Below the pieces are notes generated by a model. That model did not search any database and was not told the origin of the DNA. It worked only from the letters and a program-made list of their open reading frames with translations. From Anaerobiospirillum sp. NML120449 (GTDB lineage: Bacteria; Pseudomonadota; Gammaproteobacteria; Enterobacterales; Succinivibrionaceae): a stretch of DNA of 64,000 bases. The stretch is from NCBI RefSeq assembly GCF_023051105.1, contig NZ_JALKIL010000008.1:62001-126000 (forward strand), in the 5' to 3' direction. Shown piece after piece: positions 9,286 to 18,399 of the stretch; the stretch's first letter is position 1; each line of letters starts with the position of its first letter. The translations under genes were made by a program, and so were the position numbers.

Positions 9286-10243
9286 AGCCCAGCATCATGC
9301 TGATACAGCCAGATACTGGCTGGGACTTGCAGGTACTTTCTGTCACCATGACCATCCTGATTCTGGCATGGTGAGCTTACTTCCATTTTAGCGGCTTACC
9401 TTATATTTATCATCATGCCCGAAAAAATCACTCTATCAGGAGTCTGGCACACAGCAAGTTGACTGCAGCCGCCTGGATCTTAGCTCTCAAGGCTGTCCCA
9501 TGTCGGCTTTGAAGTCCCCACGATAGTCCTGTGCGGATCCATGCCGGGCCTGTGCCTGTTCCATACCGGGCCAAGACCAGTACTATGCCTTCTCCATGTC
9601 TGGCCAATACTGGCACCATGCCTGATTCATATCCGCCGCATTTCCCAGCCACCTCAGACCACTGCAATACTGTCATATCAGGCCTGATGTTATGACGCTT
9701 CATTCATCGGCTACAGCCAGGCAAGGCGGACAGAAAGCCAGCGCCATACATACAGACAGGCACTCAGATAGAGGATCAGGGGCACGGGAAGTTTTTGGTA
9801 ATTGGGATGTCAGGGAAATGGTGCCTGCGTGTAATCATGGTCATTCAGAGCTTTTAGCTGATAGTTAACTGCGCATGCAGGACAGTACCTTTTCTTCTGA
9901 ACTGCTAACCAAAATGACTCAAAGATGCCCGAAATGTGCACTATTTGCAGGCAAAGCACGGTCATTGAGCACAACAAGTGCGCAGAGTGCCCTATTCGTT
10001 TGACAGTTTTGGGCTATAAAGATTCAATAGTAAACACAGTCTCCGGTCACAGAACCGGAAATCAATATAGATTTTCCTGATTTATTCAGGCTTTTATGGC
10101 TGTTACTGGACTTTGCACCGCTGCGGATCTCAGCTTTTAAAAGGATCTGCCACACTCTGCCCCTGGTATGCAGAGAGCTGTGCAGTCAGACTCACTGTAG
10201 CTGACTTATTTTCGTGCCCCCTCAGGGGAAACAAGGAGAGCAC

Positions 10244-10394
10244 AATGAAACACTCTCACAATCAGGCATCAGGCAAGCATCTGCCATCCCCTAACTCAAG
10301 AAGCTGCGCTTTCAGTCAGCTCGCCTGCACACGCTCATCAATTACCCTCCTTTCCCCTATGCTATCCAGCATGCGTATGCCAGGCATGGCATAA
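10244..10394 (+). CDS. Possible small ORF (49 aa), doubtful
   Basis: An ATG at 10244 follows AAGGAG by about 7 nt, and a small CCCC-TCA-GGGG hairpin lies just before that. The 49-residue product begins MKHSHNQASGKH and is Ser/Pro-rich, with no recognisable domain or membrane segment. A TTGACA lies at about 9999 and a CCGGT/ACCGG hairpin further on. The support is only the good ribosome binding site. It could equally be chance in a non-coding leader. Confidence 0.22.
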
Positions 10395-10865
10395 CATCTA
10401 TTCTCCCCTCATCCCAAAAGACAGAAAAGCCCTCAGCAGTAACCTCTGCGCTGTGCTTAACAGCCGGCATACCGGCCATAAATATCTGTCAGCGGTCATA
10501 TCCGCCAGTCCTTGAACTTTCAGAATTAAAAGTCCTTTTACAGGCAATACTGCGGCCCGAAGTGCCCCTGCAGTTTACGTATTGAGCTTACCGGAACAGT
10601 GATGTACCAGCGCCAGCTCAATGCAGCTCCTGGCAAAAGCCAGCAGGCCCCCGGCTTCATCGTATATGACAGGCACCACTTCTGCCACTGCAGCCGCCAT
10701 AAGCCCACGGTCGCGGCCCACAACCAGGGCCCTCGGTTCAGAGGCCTCAGCTCATAAGCATCGGGAAACATAGCTGCAGCAGCGCTGGAGCACAACGGGG
10801 TGCACCGTGCCCCAACAAGCCGCACATGCTGCAATTGGCACCACCAGGCTGACAGATATTCATTC

Positions 10866-10980
10866 ATGGCCCGCGTTGCCTGCACAGCTGCCCTGCATGG
10901 CCTGAAGGCACAGCTGCCCTGCATGGCCCGCGTTGCCTGCACGGCTGCCCTGCATAGACTTAAGGCACAGCTGCAGGTAA
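10866..10980. repeat. 57-bp direct duplication
   Basis: The segment starting ATGGCCCGCGTTGCCTGCAC at 10866 is repeated with few changes at 10923. Both halves are GC-rich, with CTGCAT and CAGCTG words. Function unknown; it is 210 bp upstream of metQ. Confidence 0.75.
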
Positions 10981-11151
10981 GAGGCTTACAGCAGTGGCAG
11001 ACAGTTACGCAGAATGGCTGCAGCTGCAGATGCGGCCTGCAGGTGTTCCGGGGAGACAGGAATAACGTTTTGGCTGACGCCATGAGGCTCAGCAACTCTG
11101 GTGGCAGATTAGTCTGCTGACAGTGCATCAGAAATTTATAAGACGCCCATT

Positions 11152-11164
11152 TGACCTAAGGTCA
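11152..11164. promoter_or_regulatory. 13-bp palindrome upstream of metQ (possible operator)
   Basis: TGACCTAAGGTCA is a perfect inverted repeat with a single-base centre, 30 bp before the metQ start and just ahead of the AGGAGA ribosome binding site. It could be an operator or a small 5'-UTR hairpin. It does not look like a MetJ box series or a known SAM riboswitch. Confidence 0.35.
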
Positions 11165-11193
11165 GAGCGGGCAACCTATTCAGGAGAAAAATA

Positions 11194-12186
11194 ATGAAGT
11201 CCAAATTAATTTTAAGCCTCTGCGCTGCCGCAGTATTTGCTCTTACCGGCTGTAACGGCGATGACAAGAAGACTGCAGACACTGCTGCAGCTCCTTCTGC
11301 CCCAGCTGCCGGTCAGGTGATTAAGGTGGGTGTATGCCCTGGCCCTTATGGCGAGATGGTTGAGAAAATCATCAGCCCATTAGTAGCTGAAGAGGGTTAC
11401 AAAATTGAGCTGGTTACCTTTACCGATTACGTACAGCCTAACCTTGCTCTGGCCAGCGGCGACATTCAGGCCAATCTGTTCCAGCACCGCTCCTACTTTG
11501 ACAACTTCGTAGAGACTCAGAAGGTAAAGCTTGAGGCTGTTATCAATGTTCCTACCCTGGGCATGGCCTTCTTCTCTGACAAGGTTACCTCCTATGACCA
11601 GCTTGAAGAGGGCAGCAAGGTCGGTCTGCCTAATGACCCAATCAACCTGGGCCGCGCCCTTGGTATTGCTCAGAAAGCAGGTCTTATCAAGTTAAACCAC
11701 CAGGAAAACGACAATAAGGCCAGCATTGCTGACATTACTGAGAACAAGTACAAGCTTGAGTTCGTACCAATGGATGCAGCTCAGATTACCCGTTCTCTGG
11801 ACTCCGTAGTTCTGGGCATGATTCCGGGCAACTACGCTTATGCTGCCAACTTTGACTTTTCAAAGGCTCTGAGCGTTGAGGATGTAAGCGAGCCGGTAAA
11901 GAACCTCATCGCTGTTAAGGCCGGTGACAAGTTCCACGCCGATCTTTTCTACCGCGTCGTTCACTCCCAGAAGTTCAAGGACGCCATTACAGCTCACAAG
12001 AACTTCGATGCATTCACCCGTCCGGACTGGTGGGATAAAGTAAAGGCCGATGCCGATACCGAAGCCGCCTCTGCTGACGCCGCTCCAGCAGATGCCCCAC
12101 AGGCTGCCGCACCTGCCTCTGGTGAGGCACCAGCAGCTGACCAGGGTGCCAGTCAGGAAGCTCCAGCTGATGACAAGGCTGCCTGA
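11194..12186 (+). CDS. metQ: Methionine ABC transporter substrate-binding lipoprotein MetQ
   Basis: 330 residues of the NLPA/MetQ family, the periplasmic methionine-binding part of the MetNIQ importer. The signal ends in the lipobox LTGC with Cys20. The mature part has family blocks: KVGVCPGPYGEM near 46, the QPNLALASGDIQANLFQH block, and a LPNDPINLGRAL block. AGGAGA precedes the ATG by 7 nt. Residues about 283-330 form an unusual Ala/Pro/Asp/Gln tail absent from typical MetQ of about 270 residues. The order metQ-metN-metI differs from E. coli metN-metI-metQ. A 268-bp gap separates it from metN, so metQ may also be transcribed or translated separately, as binding proteins often are. Confidence 0.95.
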   Translation: MKSKLILSLCAAAVFALTGCNGDDKKTADTAAAPSAPAAGQVIKVGVCPGPYGEMVEKIISPLVAEEGYKIELVTFTDYVQPNLALASGDIQANLFQHRSYFDNFVETQKVKLEAVINVPTLGMAFFSDKVTSYDQLEEGSKVGLPNDPINLGRALGIAQKAGLIKLNHQENDNKASIADITENKYKLEFVPMDAAQITRSLDSVVLGMIPGNYAYAANFDFSKALSVEDVSEPVKNLIAVKAGDKFHADLFYRVVHSQKFKDAITAHKNFDAFTRPDWWDKVKADADTEAASADAAPADAPQAAAPASGEAPAADQGASQEAPADDKAA

Positions 12187-12454
12187 CAGCTGCCGCAAAC
12201 TGTGCCTGCCCCCTGCACACATCGCAAGACTGTCAACTGTTGACAGCCTGAGCCCAGCTGGCGCCAGCAGCGCCCAGGGCCGGTGCAGGCAAAGACAGCA
12301 CGGCCTGTCCTGATGGACAGGCTCTCTGGATAACACAGAGCCACTGTGGCTCAAAGGTCATGCCTGCTGCCTGTTCAATGCAGGCTGACAAGCTCAACTT
12401 CCCCGGTATGAAAATGACTAACGCGGCTGCAGGCCGCAATGACTGGAGACAAGC

Positions 12455-13639
12455 ATGATCCGCTTTGAAGAGGTCAGTGTCAGATTTGGTGATTACACAG
12501 CTGTGGACAATGTATCCCTGCACGTTGAAAAAGGCGACTTTTACGGCGTGCTCGGCCAGTCCGGAGCCGGTAAATCCACTCTGGTACGTACCGTAAATCT
12601 GCTGCAAAAGCCAAGTTCGGGACGGGTTATTGTTGCCGGTACCGAAGTCACCTCTGGCCTGAGCTCAGCCCAGCTCAGCTCCTTAAGACTGCGTATAGGC
12701 ATGATCTTTCAGCACTTCAATCTGATTAAGAATGCCACTGTTTTTGACAATGTAGCCTTCAACCTCAAGGCCCGTGGAGCTGCCCGTGCCGAGATTGAGG
12801 CCAAAGTCCCACAGCTGCTTGCCAGTGTGGGACTGTCAGGTAAGGAAAGTCTTTACCCGCCATCACTGTCAGGCGGTCAGAAGCAGCGTGTGGCGATTGC
12901 CCGCGCACTGGCCAATGATCCTGAGATTCTGCTTTGTGATGAGGCTACCTCAGCCCTTGACCCTGACACCACCTCTGAAATTGTTGCTCTGCTCAAGAAG
13001 CTCAAGGCTGAGCGCAATCTGACTGTACTGTTTATCACCCACCAGATGGAAGTGGCCAAGACCCTCTTTAACAAGGTGGCCCTGATGGCTCATGGCAAAG
13101 TAGTTGAGCATGGCAGCACCTACGATCTCTTTGCTCATCCATCAAGCGAGTATGGCCGTGCAATGATCTCACGCCATGACGCTTTGCTGCTGCCACCTGA
13201 ACTGCTGGCCAGCGAAGACAATCTCTATGAAATTACCTACAAGGAAGAGCAGGCCTACGACAGCGTAATTGCTCAGGCCATCAAACGCTTTGATGCTGAT
13301 ATCAGCATTCTGGGCGGACGAATTGAATACATTTCCGGCAAGCCGCTGGGCAACCTTATCATCTCGGTACGCCGCTCCAGCCATGCCCCTGATCAGGTGC
13401 TGGACTTCCTGTCTCAGAGCGCCTTCATCAAGAAAATCAAGGAAAACGGCCAGCTGCTCAATCAGCTAAACCCTGAGGCTGAGCGCTCAGTAGCCCATAT
13501 CGACTACGCCGCAGCTGCCACAGCAACAGCCCCGGATGCTGCCCCTGCAGCTGCCACAGCAACTGCCCCGGATGCTGCCCCTGCAGCTGCCAGTGCAGCA
13601 GCCGCTGCCAGCAGCACTCAGGACCAGAACAAGGAGTAA
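12455..13639 (+). CDS. metN: Methionine ABC transporter ATP-binding protein MetN
   Basis: 394 residues. The Walker A is GQSGAGKST (Lys40), the signature LSGGQKQRVAIARAL lies near 140, and the Walker B is LLCDEATSALD near 165, followed by the switch His in FITHQ. The C-terminal region (about 265-345) matches the NIL regulatory domain that binds methionine in E. coli MetN and causes trans-inhibition. After residue 345 comes an added tail of Ala, Thr, Pro and Asp built from a 39-bp duplicated block (13512-13589). The ATG follows GGAG. metI starts 2 nt after the stop, so the two are surely cotranscribed. Confidence 0.96.
   Translation: MIRFEEVSVRFGDYTAVDNVSLHVEKGDFYGVLGQSGAGKSTLVRTVNLLQKPSSGRVIVAGTEVTSGLSSAQLSSLRLRIGMIFQHFNLIKNATVFDNVAFNLKARGAARAEIEAKVPQLLASVGLSGKESLYPPSLSGGQKQRVAIARALANDPEILLCDEATSALDPDTTSEIVALLKKLKAERNLTVLFITHQMEVAKTLFNKVALMAHGKVVEHGSTYDLFAHPSSEYGRAMISRHDALLLPPELLASEDNLYEITYKEEQAYDSVIAQAIKRFDADISILGGRIEYISGKPLGNLIISVRRSSHAPDQVLDFLSQSAFIKKIKENGQLLNQLNPEAERSVAHIDYAAAATATAPDAAPAAATATAPDAAPAAASAAAAASSTQDQNKE
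13512..13589 (+). repeat. 39-bp in-frame duplication in the metN 3' end
   Basis: Two tandem copies of a 39-bp block (encoding TATAPDAAPAAA-like residues) differ at one or two bases. It lengthens a disordered Ala-rich tail without disturbing the NIL domain. Such in-frame GC-rich expansions recur in this window. Confidence 0.8.
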
Positions 13640-13641
13640 TC

Positions 13642-14304
13642 ATGTTAGAAGAAACCCTGCAAATCCTTGATCGTGAATTTGCCAAAGCAGCATGGGAAAC
13701 CACCATCATGCTGGGCATTTCCCTGATTCTTGGTGTGGTCTTTGGCCTGATCTGCGGTCTGGTGCTCTATCTGAGCTCCCATAAGGACTTTATTAACTCA
13801 AAGTCCATCAATTCCGTGCTGGGCTACATCATAAATGTAGTGCGCTCCATTCCTTTTATCATTCTGGTGGTCTTTACTCTGCCACTGACCTTTGCTCTGA
13901 TAGGAAGCAAAATTGGTCCTATTGCAGCTGCGGTTCCTCTGTCTATCTGTGCCATTGCCTTTTATGCCCGTCTGGTTGAAGGTTCACTAAAGGAAGTAGA
14001 TCCGGGCGTACTGGAGGCTGCCCTGGCCTCAGGAGCATCCAAATCTCTGATTGTGCGTGATGTTCTGCTGGTTGAGGCTGCTCCGGGCCTGATTCGCGGC
14101 TTTACCGTGACTTTCATCAGTCTGATTGGTTTTTCAGCCATGTCAGGCATGGTCGGCGGCGGCGGTATCGGTAATATCGCCATTCTCTACGGCTACTACC
14201 GCTATGAAACAGGCGTAATGATCTTTGTCATTGTCCTCCTGGTACTCTTTGTTCAGCTGGTTCAGTGGCTGGGCGACAAGTGGGCCAATGGCCTGAGCCG
14301 CTAA
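13642..14304 (+). CDS. metI: Methionine ABC transporter permease MetI
   Basis: 220 residues, typical MetI length, with five strongly hydrophobic segments. The ABC permease EAA-type loop reads EAALASGASKSLIVRDVLL near 127, followed by the MetI hallmark GFSAMSGMVGGGGIGNIA. The ATG lies 2 nt after the metN stop and the ribosome binding site AAGGAG is inside the metN end. It forms the membrane channel with MetN and accepts methionine from MetQ. A perfect 8-bp hairpin (14366-14384) follows in the gap to the next gene. Confidence 0.96.
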   Translation: MLEETLQILDREFAKAAWETTIMLGISLILGVVFGLICGLVLYLSSHKDFINSKSINSVLGYIINVVRSIPFIILVVFTLPLTFALIGSKIGPIAAAVPLSICAIAFYARLVEGSLKEVDPGVLEAALASGASKSLIVRDVLLVEAAPGLIRGFTVTFISLIGFSAMSGMVGGGGIGNIAILYGYYRYETGVMIFVIVLLVLFVQLVQWLGDKWANGLSR

Positions 14305-14365
14305 AGTAGCAAGTCTCAAACTGCTGCTGCGTCTGCCCCATGGGCAGGCGCCGCCACAGGGCTGC

Positions 14366-14384
14366 TACCAGCATATTGCTGGTA
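14366..14384 (+). terminator. Intercistronic hairpin after metI, no T-tract
   Basis: TACCAGCA and TGCTGGTA form a perfect 8-bp stem with a 3-nt loop. No run of T follows, so it may protect or attenuate the upstream transcript rather than end it. The next gene starts 35 bp later on the same strand. Confidence 0.45.
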
Positions 14385-14418
14385 CTGCCTGGCATTAACT
14401 GTTTTCAGGAATAATAAA

Positions 14419-15801
14419 GTGTCTGACAATACAATCTGCCTGCAGCTTAAAAAGCTGCTTTCATCTGAAGCTCAGGTACAGCCAGGCGATGCAGTTGATG
14501 CCCGCCTGCTTACAGACTTTCTGGGCTATGAAAAAGGTCATGCCGAGGTCTACGTCAAAGCCGCCTGTGCTGAGGACGTAAGAGCCGCTGTGGCCTTTGC
14601 CTGCGAACACAGGATGAGTGTTACCGTACGCGCTGCCGGTACCAACCTGGTAGGCTCCACCATTCCCCAGGGCGGCCTCGTGCTTGATGTCAGCGGTATG
14701 AACCGCATTCTTGAGCTTGATGAGGAAAACCGTACCATTACTGTAGAGCCTGGCGTTCTGCTTTGCGACCTGCAGGCCTACGTTGAAGAGCGAGGTCTGT
14801 TCTACCCTCCAGATCCGGCCGAGAAAAACGCCACTGTTGGCGGCAATATCGCCACCAATGCCGGTGGCATGCGTGCCGTCAAATATGGCGTAACCCGTGA
14901 CTATGTTCTGGGCCTTGAGGTAGTAACTCCCGATGGCCGTCTGGTCGACCTGGGCTCCAAATGCCTTAAGGACAGCACCGGCCTTAATCTCAAGCAGCTC
15001 TTTATCGGCTCTGAGGGCACCCTTGGTGTTATTACCCGCTGTGTTCTGCGTCTTATCGACAAACCTGAGAGCACCTGTCATGCCCTGGTAGGCTTCAAAT
15101 CGCTGCGTGAGGCTATTACCTCAGTAAATGAGATCAAGCAGGCACTGCTTGAGCCTACTGCCATTGAATTTATTGAGCGCAAGGTAATTGCCCTTGGCGA
15201 ACAGTTCACTGGCAAGTCTTTCCCTATGCCCGAGTGCTCTGCCTATCTGGTAGTAACTTTCGATGGCCGTGTGGGTGAACCAGATCATCGTCTGCAACGC
15301 TGCCGCGAGGTCCTTGAACCTTTCCATAACATTGAGTTCCTGCCCCTTACAGACCCGGCCATATCAAGTGATGTCTGGACCGTTCGCTCAGCTCTTGCCA
15401 AAGCCGTACAGACATCGGGTCTCTGGGAGCCTGTCGACACTGTAGTACCGCTGAGCGACATTGCTACTTTCGTAGATTATGTCTCTGAGCTGTCAGAGAA
15501 AAGCGGTATACGTATCCTGGCCTTTGGTCATGCCGGAGATGGTAACGTACATCTGTGCATACTCAAGGACGATCTGCCAGTTGAAAAATGGCCTGATACT
15601 CTGACTTACATCCTGTCCTCGCTGTATCGCCGTGTCTATGAGCTCAAGGGCAAGGTAGCTGCCGAGCATGGCCTTGGCCGTCACAAGCGCAATTACTTCC
15701 TTAAGGAAGTTGATCCTCAGGAGCTGGCTCTGATGCGCGCCGTCAAAGCCGCATTTGACCCGCACAATCTCTTCAACCCGCACAGCGGCTACTCACTGTA
15801 A
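14419..15801 (+). CDS. FAD-linked 2-hydroxyacid dehydrogenase, GlcD/D-lactate dehydrogenase type
   Basis: 460 residues starting at a GTG. An FAD_binding_4 (PCMH-fold) domain occupies about 35-215: RAAGTNLVGS, then PPDPAEKNATVGGNIATNAGG, then FIGSEGTLGVIT. The FAD-oxidase C-terminal domain holds GHAGDGNVH near residue 372 and ends AAFDPHNLFNPH. Family members oxidise D-2-hydroxyacids (glycolate, D-lactate, D-2-hydroxyglutarate) to 2-oxoacids and pass electrons to quinone, flavoprotein or a ferredoxin-like partner. No GlcE or GlcF subunit genes are nearby. It sits between metNIQ and an aminotransferase on the same strand, which suggests, by inference only, that its substrate may be a methionine-related hydroxyacid. 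Confidence 0.9.
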   Translation: MSDNTICLQLKKLLSSEAQVQPGDAVDARLLTDFLGYEKGHAEVYVKAACAEDVRAAVAFACEHRMSVTVRAAGTNLVGSTIPQGGLVLDVSGMNRILELDEENRTITVEPGVLLCDLQAYVEERGLFYPPDPAEKNATVGGNIATNAGGMRAVKYGVTRDYVLGLEVVTPDGRLVDLGSKCLKDSTGLNLKQLFIGSEGTLGVITRCVLRLIDKPESTCHALVGFKSLREAITSVNEIKQALLEPTAIEFIERKVIALGEQFTGKSFPMPECSAYLVVTFDGRVGEPDHRLQRCREVLEPFHNIEFLPLTDPAISSDVWTVRSALAKAVQTSGLWEPVDTVVPLSDIATFVDYVSELSEKSGIRILAFGHAGDGNVHLCILKDDLPVEKWPDTLTYILSSLYRRVYELKGKVAAEHGLGRHKRNYFLKEVDPQELALMRAVKAAFDPHNLFNPHSGYSL

Positions 15802-15979
15802 CCAGACCTGACATGGCCCGCGCCAGGGCGAAACAGCCTCATGGCGCTGCGACCCTGGCGCTGCAGCATCAGTCAGACGTGCGCCAGACTGAAGGTCAGT
15901 TACCAGCCAGACGCAGCTATTACCCTGCTGAGCCCCTTTCATTTGCCGGGCACTTAGCCCCTTGCCTGTGAGCAATATT

Positions 15980-17137
15980 ATGCAAACCTCATTAAGAACA
16001 GCTTCCTTCACCGATTCAGTTATCAGACGTATGACCCGCGTCTGCCTCAAGTACGATGCCATTAATCTCTCCCAGGGTTTTCCTGACTTTGATCCCCCTG
16101 CAGAGCTGACAAAGCGCCTTAGCGAAGTAGCCTTAAGCGGCCCACATCAGTATGCCGTTACCTGGGGCGCTCAGAATGTACGTGAGGCCCTTGCTGCCAA
16201 GATTAAGCACTTCTCCGGCCAGGCGGTTGACCCCAACAGTGAGCTGGTAATTACCTGTGGTTCTACTGAGGCCATGATGGCCTCGGTACTGGCTACAGTA
16301 AATCCAGGCGAAAAGGTGGCCATTTTTTCCCCTTTCTATGAAAACTACGGTGCTGACTCCATTCTGTGCGATGCCCAGCCTGTCTACGTCCCACTCAAGC
16401 CACCATCATTTACCTTTGACCCGGCTGAACTTGAGCAGGCCTTTGCCCAGGGCGCAAAAGCACTGATTCTGTGTAACCCGTCCAATCCATGCGGCAAGGT
16501 CTTTACTCGCGAAGAACTGGAAACCATCAGCGATATCATCAGGCGTTACGATGCCTTCGTAATCACTGACGAGGTATATGAGCACCTGATTTTCAAACCT
16601 CATACCCATACCTATCTTGCTACTCTGCCGGGCATGAAAGAGCGCACTCTGGTGTGCAACTCCTTCTCAAAGACCTATTCCATTACCGGATGGCGCCTTG
16701 GCTATGTACAGGGACCTGCCCATATTATCGAAGCCGTACGCAAGGTCCACGACTTCCTTACTGTAGGAGCTGCAGCTCCACTGCAGGAAGCCCTGATCGC
16801 AGGTCTTACCCTGCCTGACAGCTACTATGAGCAATTGCAGGAAACCTACGCCAAAAAGCGTGAACTCTTCTGCTCAGGCCTTGATGAAATCGGCCTTGAG
16901 TACTACCGCCCACAGGGAGCCTACTATGTACTGGTCGACATTGGCAGCTTTGGCTACGACAGCGACGTACAGTTCTGCGAGGATCTTGCCCGGAAGGTAG
17001 GCGTAGGTGCCGTACCAGGCTCTTCTTTCTTCAAGGAAAAGGTTAACAACTACATCCGCTTCCACTTTGCCAAGAAAGAAGAAACTCTTACCGCCGCCCT
17101 CGAGCGCCTCAAAAACATCCACATCCTCAAGCGCTAA
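15980..17137 (+). CDS. PLP-dependent class I/II aminotransferase, methionine/aromatic (YbdL/KAT-like) type
   Basis: 385 residues from the ATG at 15980. The frame can be extended upstream to TTG 15962 or GTG 15968, but the family start (MQTSLRTASFTDSVIRRM) supports the ATG. There is no strong Shine-Dalgarno. Motifs: LSQGFPDFDPP at the N-terminus, NPSNPCGKVF, TDEVYEHL, and the PLP lysine Lys231 in SFSKTYSITGWRLGY; the C-terminal carboxylate-binding Arg lies in YIRFHFAK. This is closest to the kynurenine/methionine aminotransferase group. In E. coli, YbdL prefers methionine. Co-direction with metNIQ and the FAD dehydrogenase suggests transamination of 4-methylthio-2-oxobutanoate, which is inference. 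Confidence 0.9.
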   Translation: MQTSLRTASFTDSVIRRMTRVCLKYDAINLSQGFPDFDPPAELTKRLSEVALSGPHQYAVTWGAQNVREALAAKIKHFSGQAVDPNSELVITCGSTEAMMASVLATVNPGEKVAIFSPFYENYGADSILCDAQPVYVPLKPPSFTFDPAELEQAFAQGAKALILCNPSNPCGKVFTREELETISDIIRRYDAFVITDEVYEHLIFKPHTHTYLATLPGMKERTLVCNSFSKTYSITGWRLGYVQGPAHIIEAVRKVHDFLTVGAAAPLQEALIAGLTLPDSYYEQLQETYAKKRELFCSGLDEIGLEYYRPQGAYYVLVDIGSFGYDSDVQFCEDLARKVGVGAVPGSSFFKEKVNNYIRFHFAKKEETLTAALERLKNIHILKR

Positions 17138-17289
17138 CCAGAGTCCGCAAGCCGCCCCACAAATCATGACCCGGGCAGCATTGTGCCCTCCGCATGTGAC
17201 TGTACAGGCCACACTTTGCATCATATTGCGTTTTGCTCTGTCGCAAGCCTCCGTAGAGACATGCCAGTTCAGGCACCTGCCGCCCACAA

Positions 17290-17327
17290 ACAAAGCCCCT
17301 GATCATTGCTGACCAGGGGCTTTGTTA
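17290..17327. terminator. Bidirectional terminator between aminotransferase and flagellin 1
   Basis: ACAAAGCCCCTG (17290-17301) pairs perfectly with CAGGGGCTTTGT (17314-17325). It lies 52 bp beyond the flagellin 1 stop on the minus strand and 153 bp beyond the rightward aminotransferase. Two further copies of the same sequence follow the other tandem flagellins. Confidence 0.88.
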
Positions 17328-17376
17328 TGAAGTTCGCCAGCTAAGAGCTGACAGAACATAATCCCAGACTAAGGCA

Positions 17377-18309
17377 TTATCCTAAGAGGGACAAACCAAG
17401 CTGTGGACGGGTGTTGGCCTGCATGAGCATGGAGGTAGCAGCCTGCTGAATGATGGACTGCTGGCTCAGATTGGCTGATTCCTCGGCAAAATCTGCGTCA
17501 CGAATTCTGCTGCGGGCATCAGCCTGGTTGGCAGAAACGTTGGCCTGGTTTCTGATTGAAGACTCCAATCTGTTCTGTATAGCACCTAGTCCAGCACGTG
17601 AGCCGTCAACAGCGCCGATCATCTTGTCAATGTTCTCAAGCAGCTTATCAACGCTCTCGACTTTGGTGAAAGAAATCTTACCGCCAGCAGCTGCGCCAGT
17701 GAAGAATGCCTTAAGGTTATCAGCAGTAACGCCAGCTGCAGAGGCAATCTGAGAGAACTTCATTGCATTGACCTGGAAGTCAATTGTGTCTCCCTTGTTT
17801 GCTCCTACCTGCAGTGTGAGCTTACCCACGTTGTTGGAATCCTGACCAGCAGTATCCTTACCCTTGGTCATGATGGAGTTGGTGCCTGCACCGTCCAGGA
17901 TTAAGGAACCGCCAAACTTGGTTTGCTTGGCAATACGGGTAATTTCCTGGGTCAGAGCAGTGGCTTCTGCAGACAGAGCTTTTCTGTCATCAAGTGTATT
18001 AGTACCGTTACGTGCCTGTACAGCCAGGGTACGAATCTTCTGGAGCATTCCAGTGATTTCGTCCATGGCGCCCTCAGCAGTCTGGGCAAAGGCCACGCCA
18101 TCAGAGGCATTGCGGTTACCCTGATTCAGGCCATTGATCTGGGTGGTTAAACGTGAGGAAATCTGCAGGCCTGCTGCGTCGTCCTTGGCACTGTTAATTC
18201 TCAGTCCTGACGAGAGACGCTGATAGGTCGTATTGAGCTGATTCTGAACATTATTGAGATATCTACGACCGTTTAAGCTCGACACATTTGTGTTTACATA
18301 TACCGCCAT
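17377..18309 (-). CDS. fliC: Flagellin (tandem copy 1)
   Basis: 310 residues from the ATG at 18309, preceded by AAAGGAG. An upstream in-frame extension of 20 codons lies in conserved leader DNA and is rejected. The D0/D1 N-terminal domain (MAVYVNTNVSSLNGRRYLNN, then LRINSAKDDAAGLQISSRL) covers about 1-135. The central 150-225 is the short surface-exposed variable part. The C-terminal D1/D0 (RAGLGAIQNRLESSIRNQAN to MLMQANTRPQLGLSLLG) is complete. It is exported by the flagellar type III system and polymerises into the filament. It is near-identical to copies 2 and 3 outside the centre. Terminator and upstream DNA are also duplicated. Confidence 0.97.
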   Translation of the reverse strand: MAVYVNTNVSSLNGRRYLNNVQNQLNTTYQRLSSGLRINSAKDDAAGLQISSRLTTQINGLNQGNRNASDGVAFAQTAEGAMDEITGMLQKIRTLAVQARNGTNTLDDRKALSAEATALTQEITRIAKQTKFGGSLILDGAGTNSIMTKGKDTAGQDSNNVGKLTLQVGANKGDTIDFQVNAMKFSQIASAAGVTADNLKAFFTGAAAGGKISFTKVESVDKLLENIDKMIGAVDGSRAGLGAIQNRLESSIRNQANVSANQADARSRIRDADFAEESANLSQQSIIQQAATSMLMQANTRPQLGLSLLG

Positions 18310-18372
18310 TGCTAATACTCCTTTACTGCATAGTAGTGGAGTGTCGCGCTTATTGACCGCAGCCCCCACTTT

Positions 18373-18399
18373 ATATCTTTAAACGGAAGATACGCTTTA
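18373..18399 (-). promoter_or_regulatory. Candidate sigma28 (FliA) promoter of flagellin 1
   Basis: Read on the minus strand: TAAAGCGT, 11 bp, AAAGATAT, against the enterobacterial FliA consensus TAAAGTTT-N11-GCCGATAA. The -35 has the TAAAG core and the -10 keeps GATA. It lies about 65 nt before the ATG. The same arrangement is conserved upstream of copy 2. The -10 is imperfect. Confidence 0.5.

Larger units (their letters stand above)
9090..11193. other. 2.1-kb non-coding stretch upstream of metQ
   Basis: No convincing gene larger than a possible 50-codon frame at 10244. It holds a short tandem repeat (9232-9285), an AT-richer island around 9960-10100 with a TTGACA and small hairpins, and a 57-bp duplication (10866-10980). 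The AT-richer island could hold the start of a leader transcript. The immediate metQ upstream contains the palindrome TGACCTAAGGTCA at 11152-11164. Confidence 0.5.

Noticed and set aside
10538-11128. 196-codon minus frame upstream of metQ
   Set aside because: It is carried through a 57-bp duplication, is Cys/Ala/Leu/Gln-rich, has no domain and has no ribosome binding site.
11100-11193. SAM riboswitch or MetJ boxes before metQ
   Set aside because: Only one AGACG word and one short palindrome are present; the conserved core of no SAM riboswitch class was recognised.
18310-18369. 20-codon N-terminal extension of flagellins 1 and 2
   Set aside because: A strong AAAGGAG precedes the inner ATG, and flagellins start MAVYVNTN; the extension is duplicated leader DNA.
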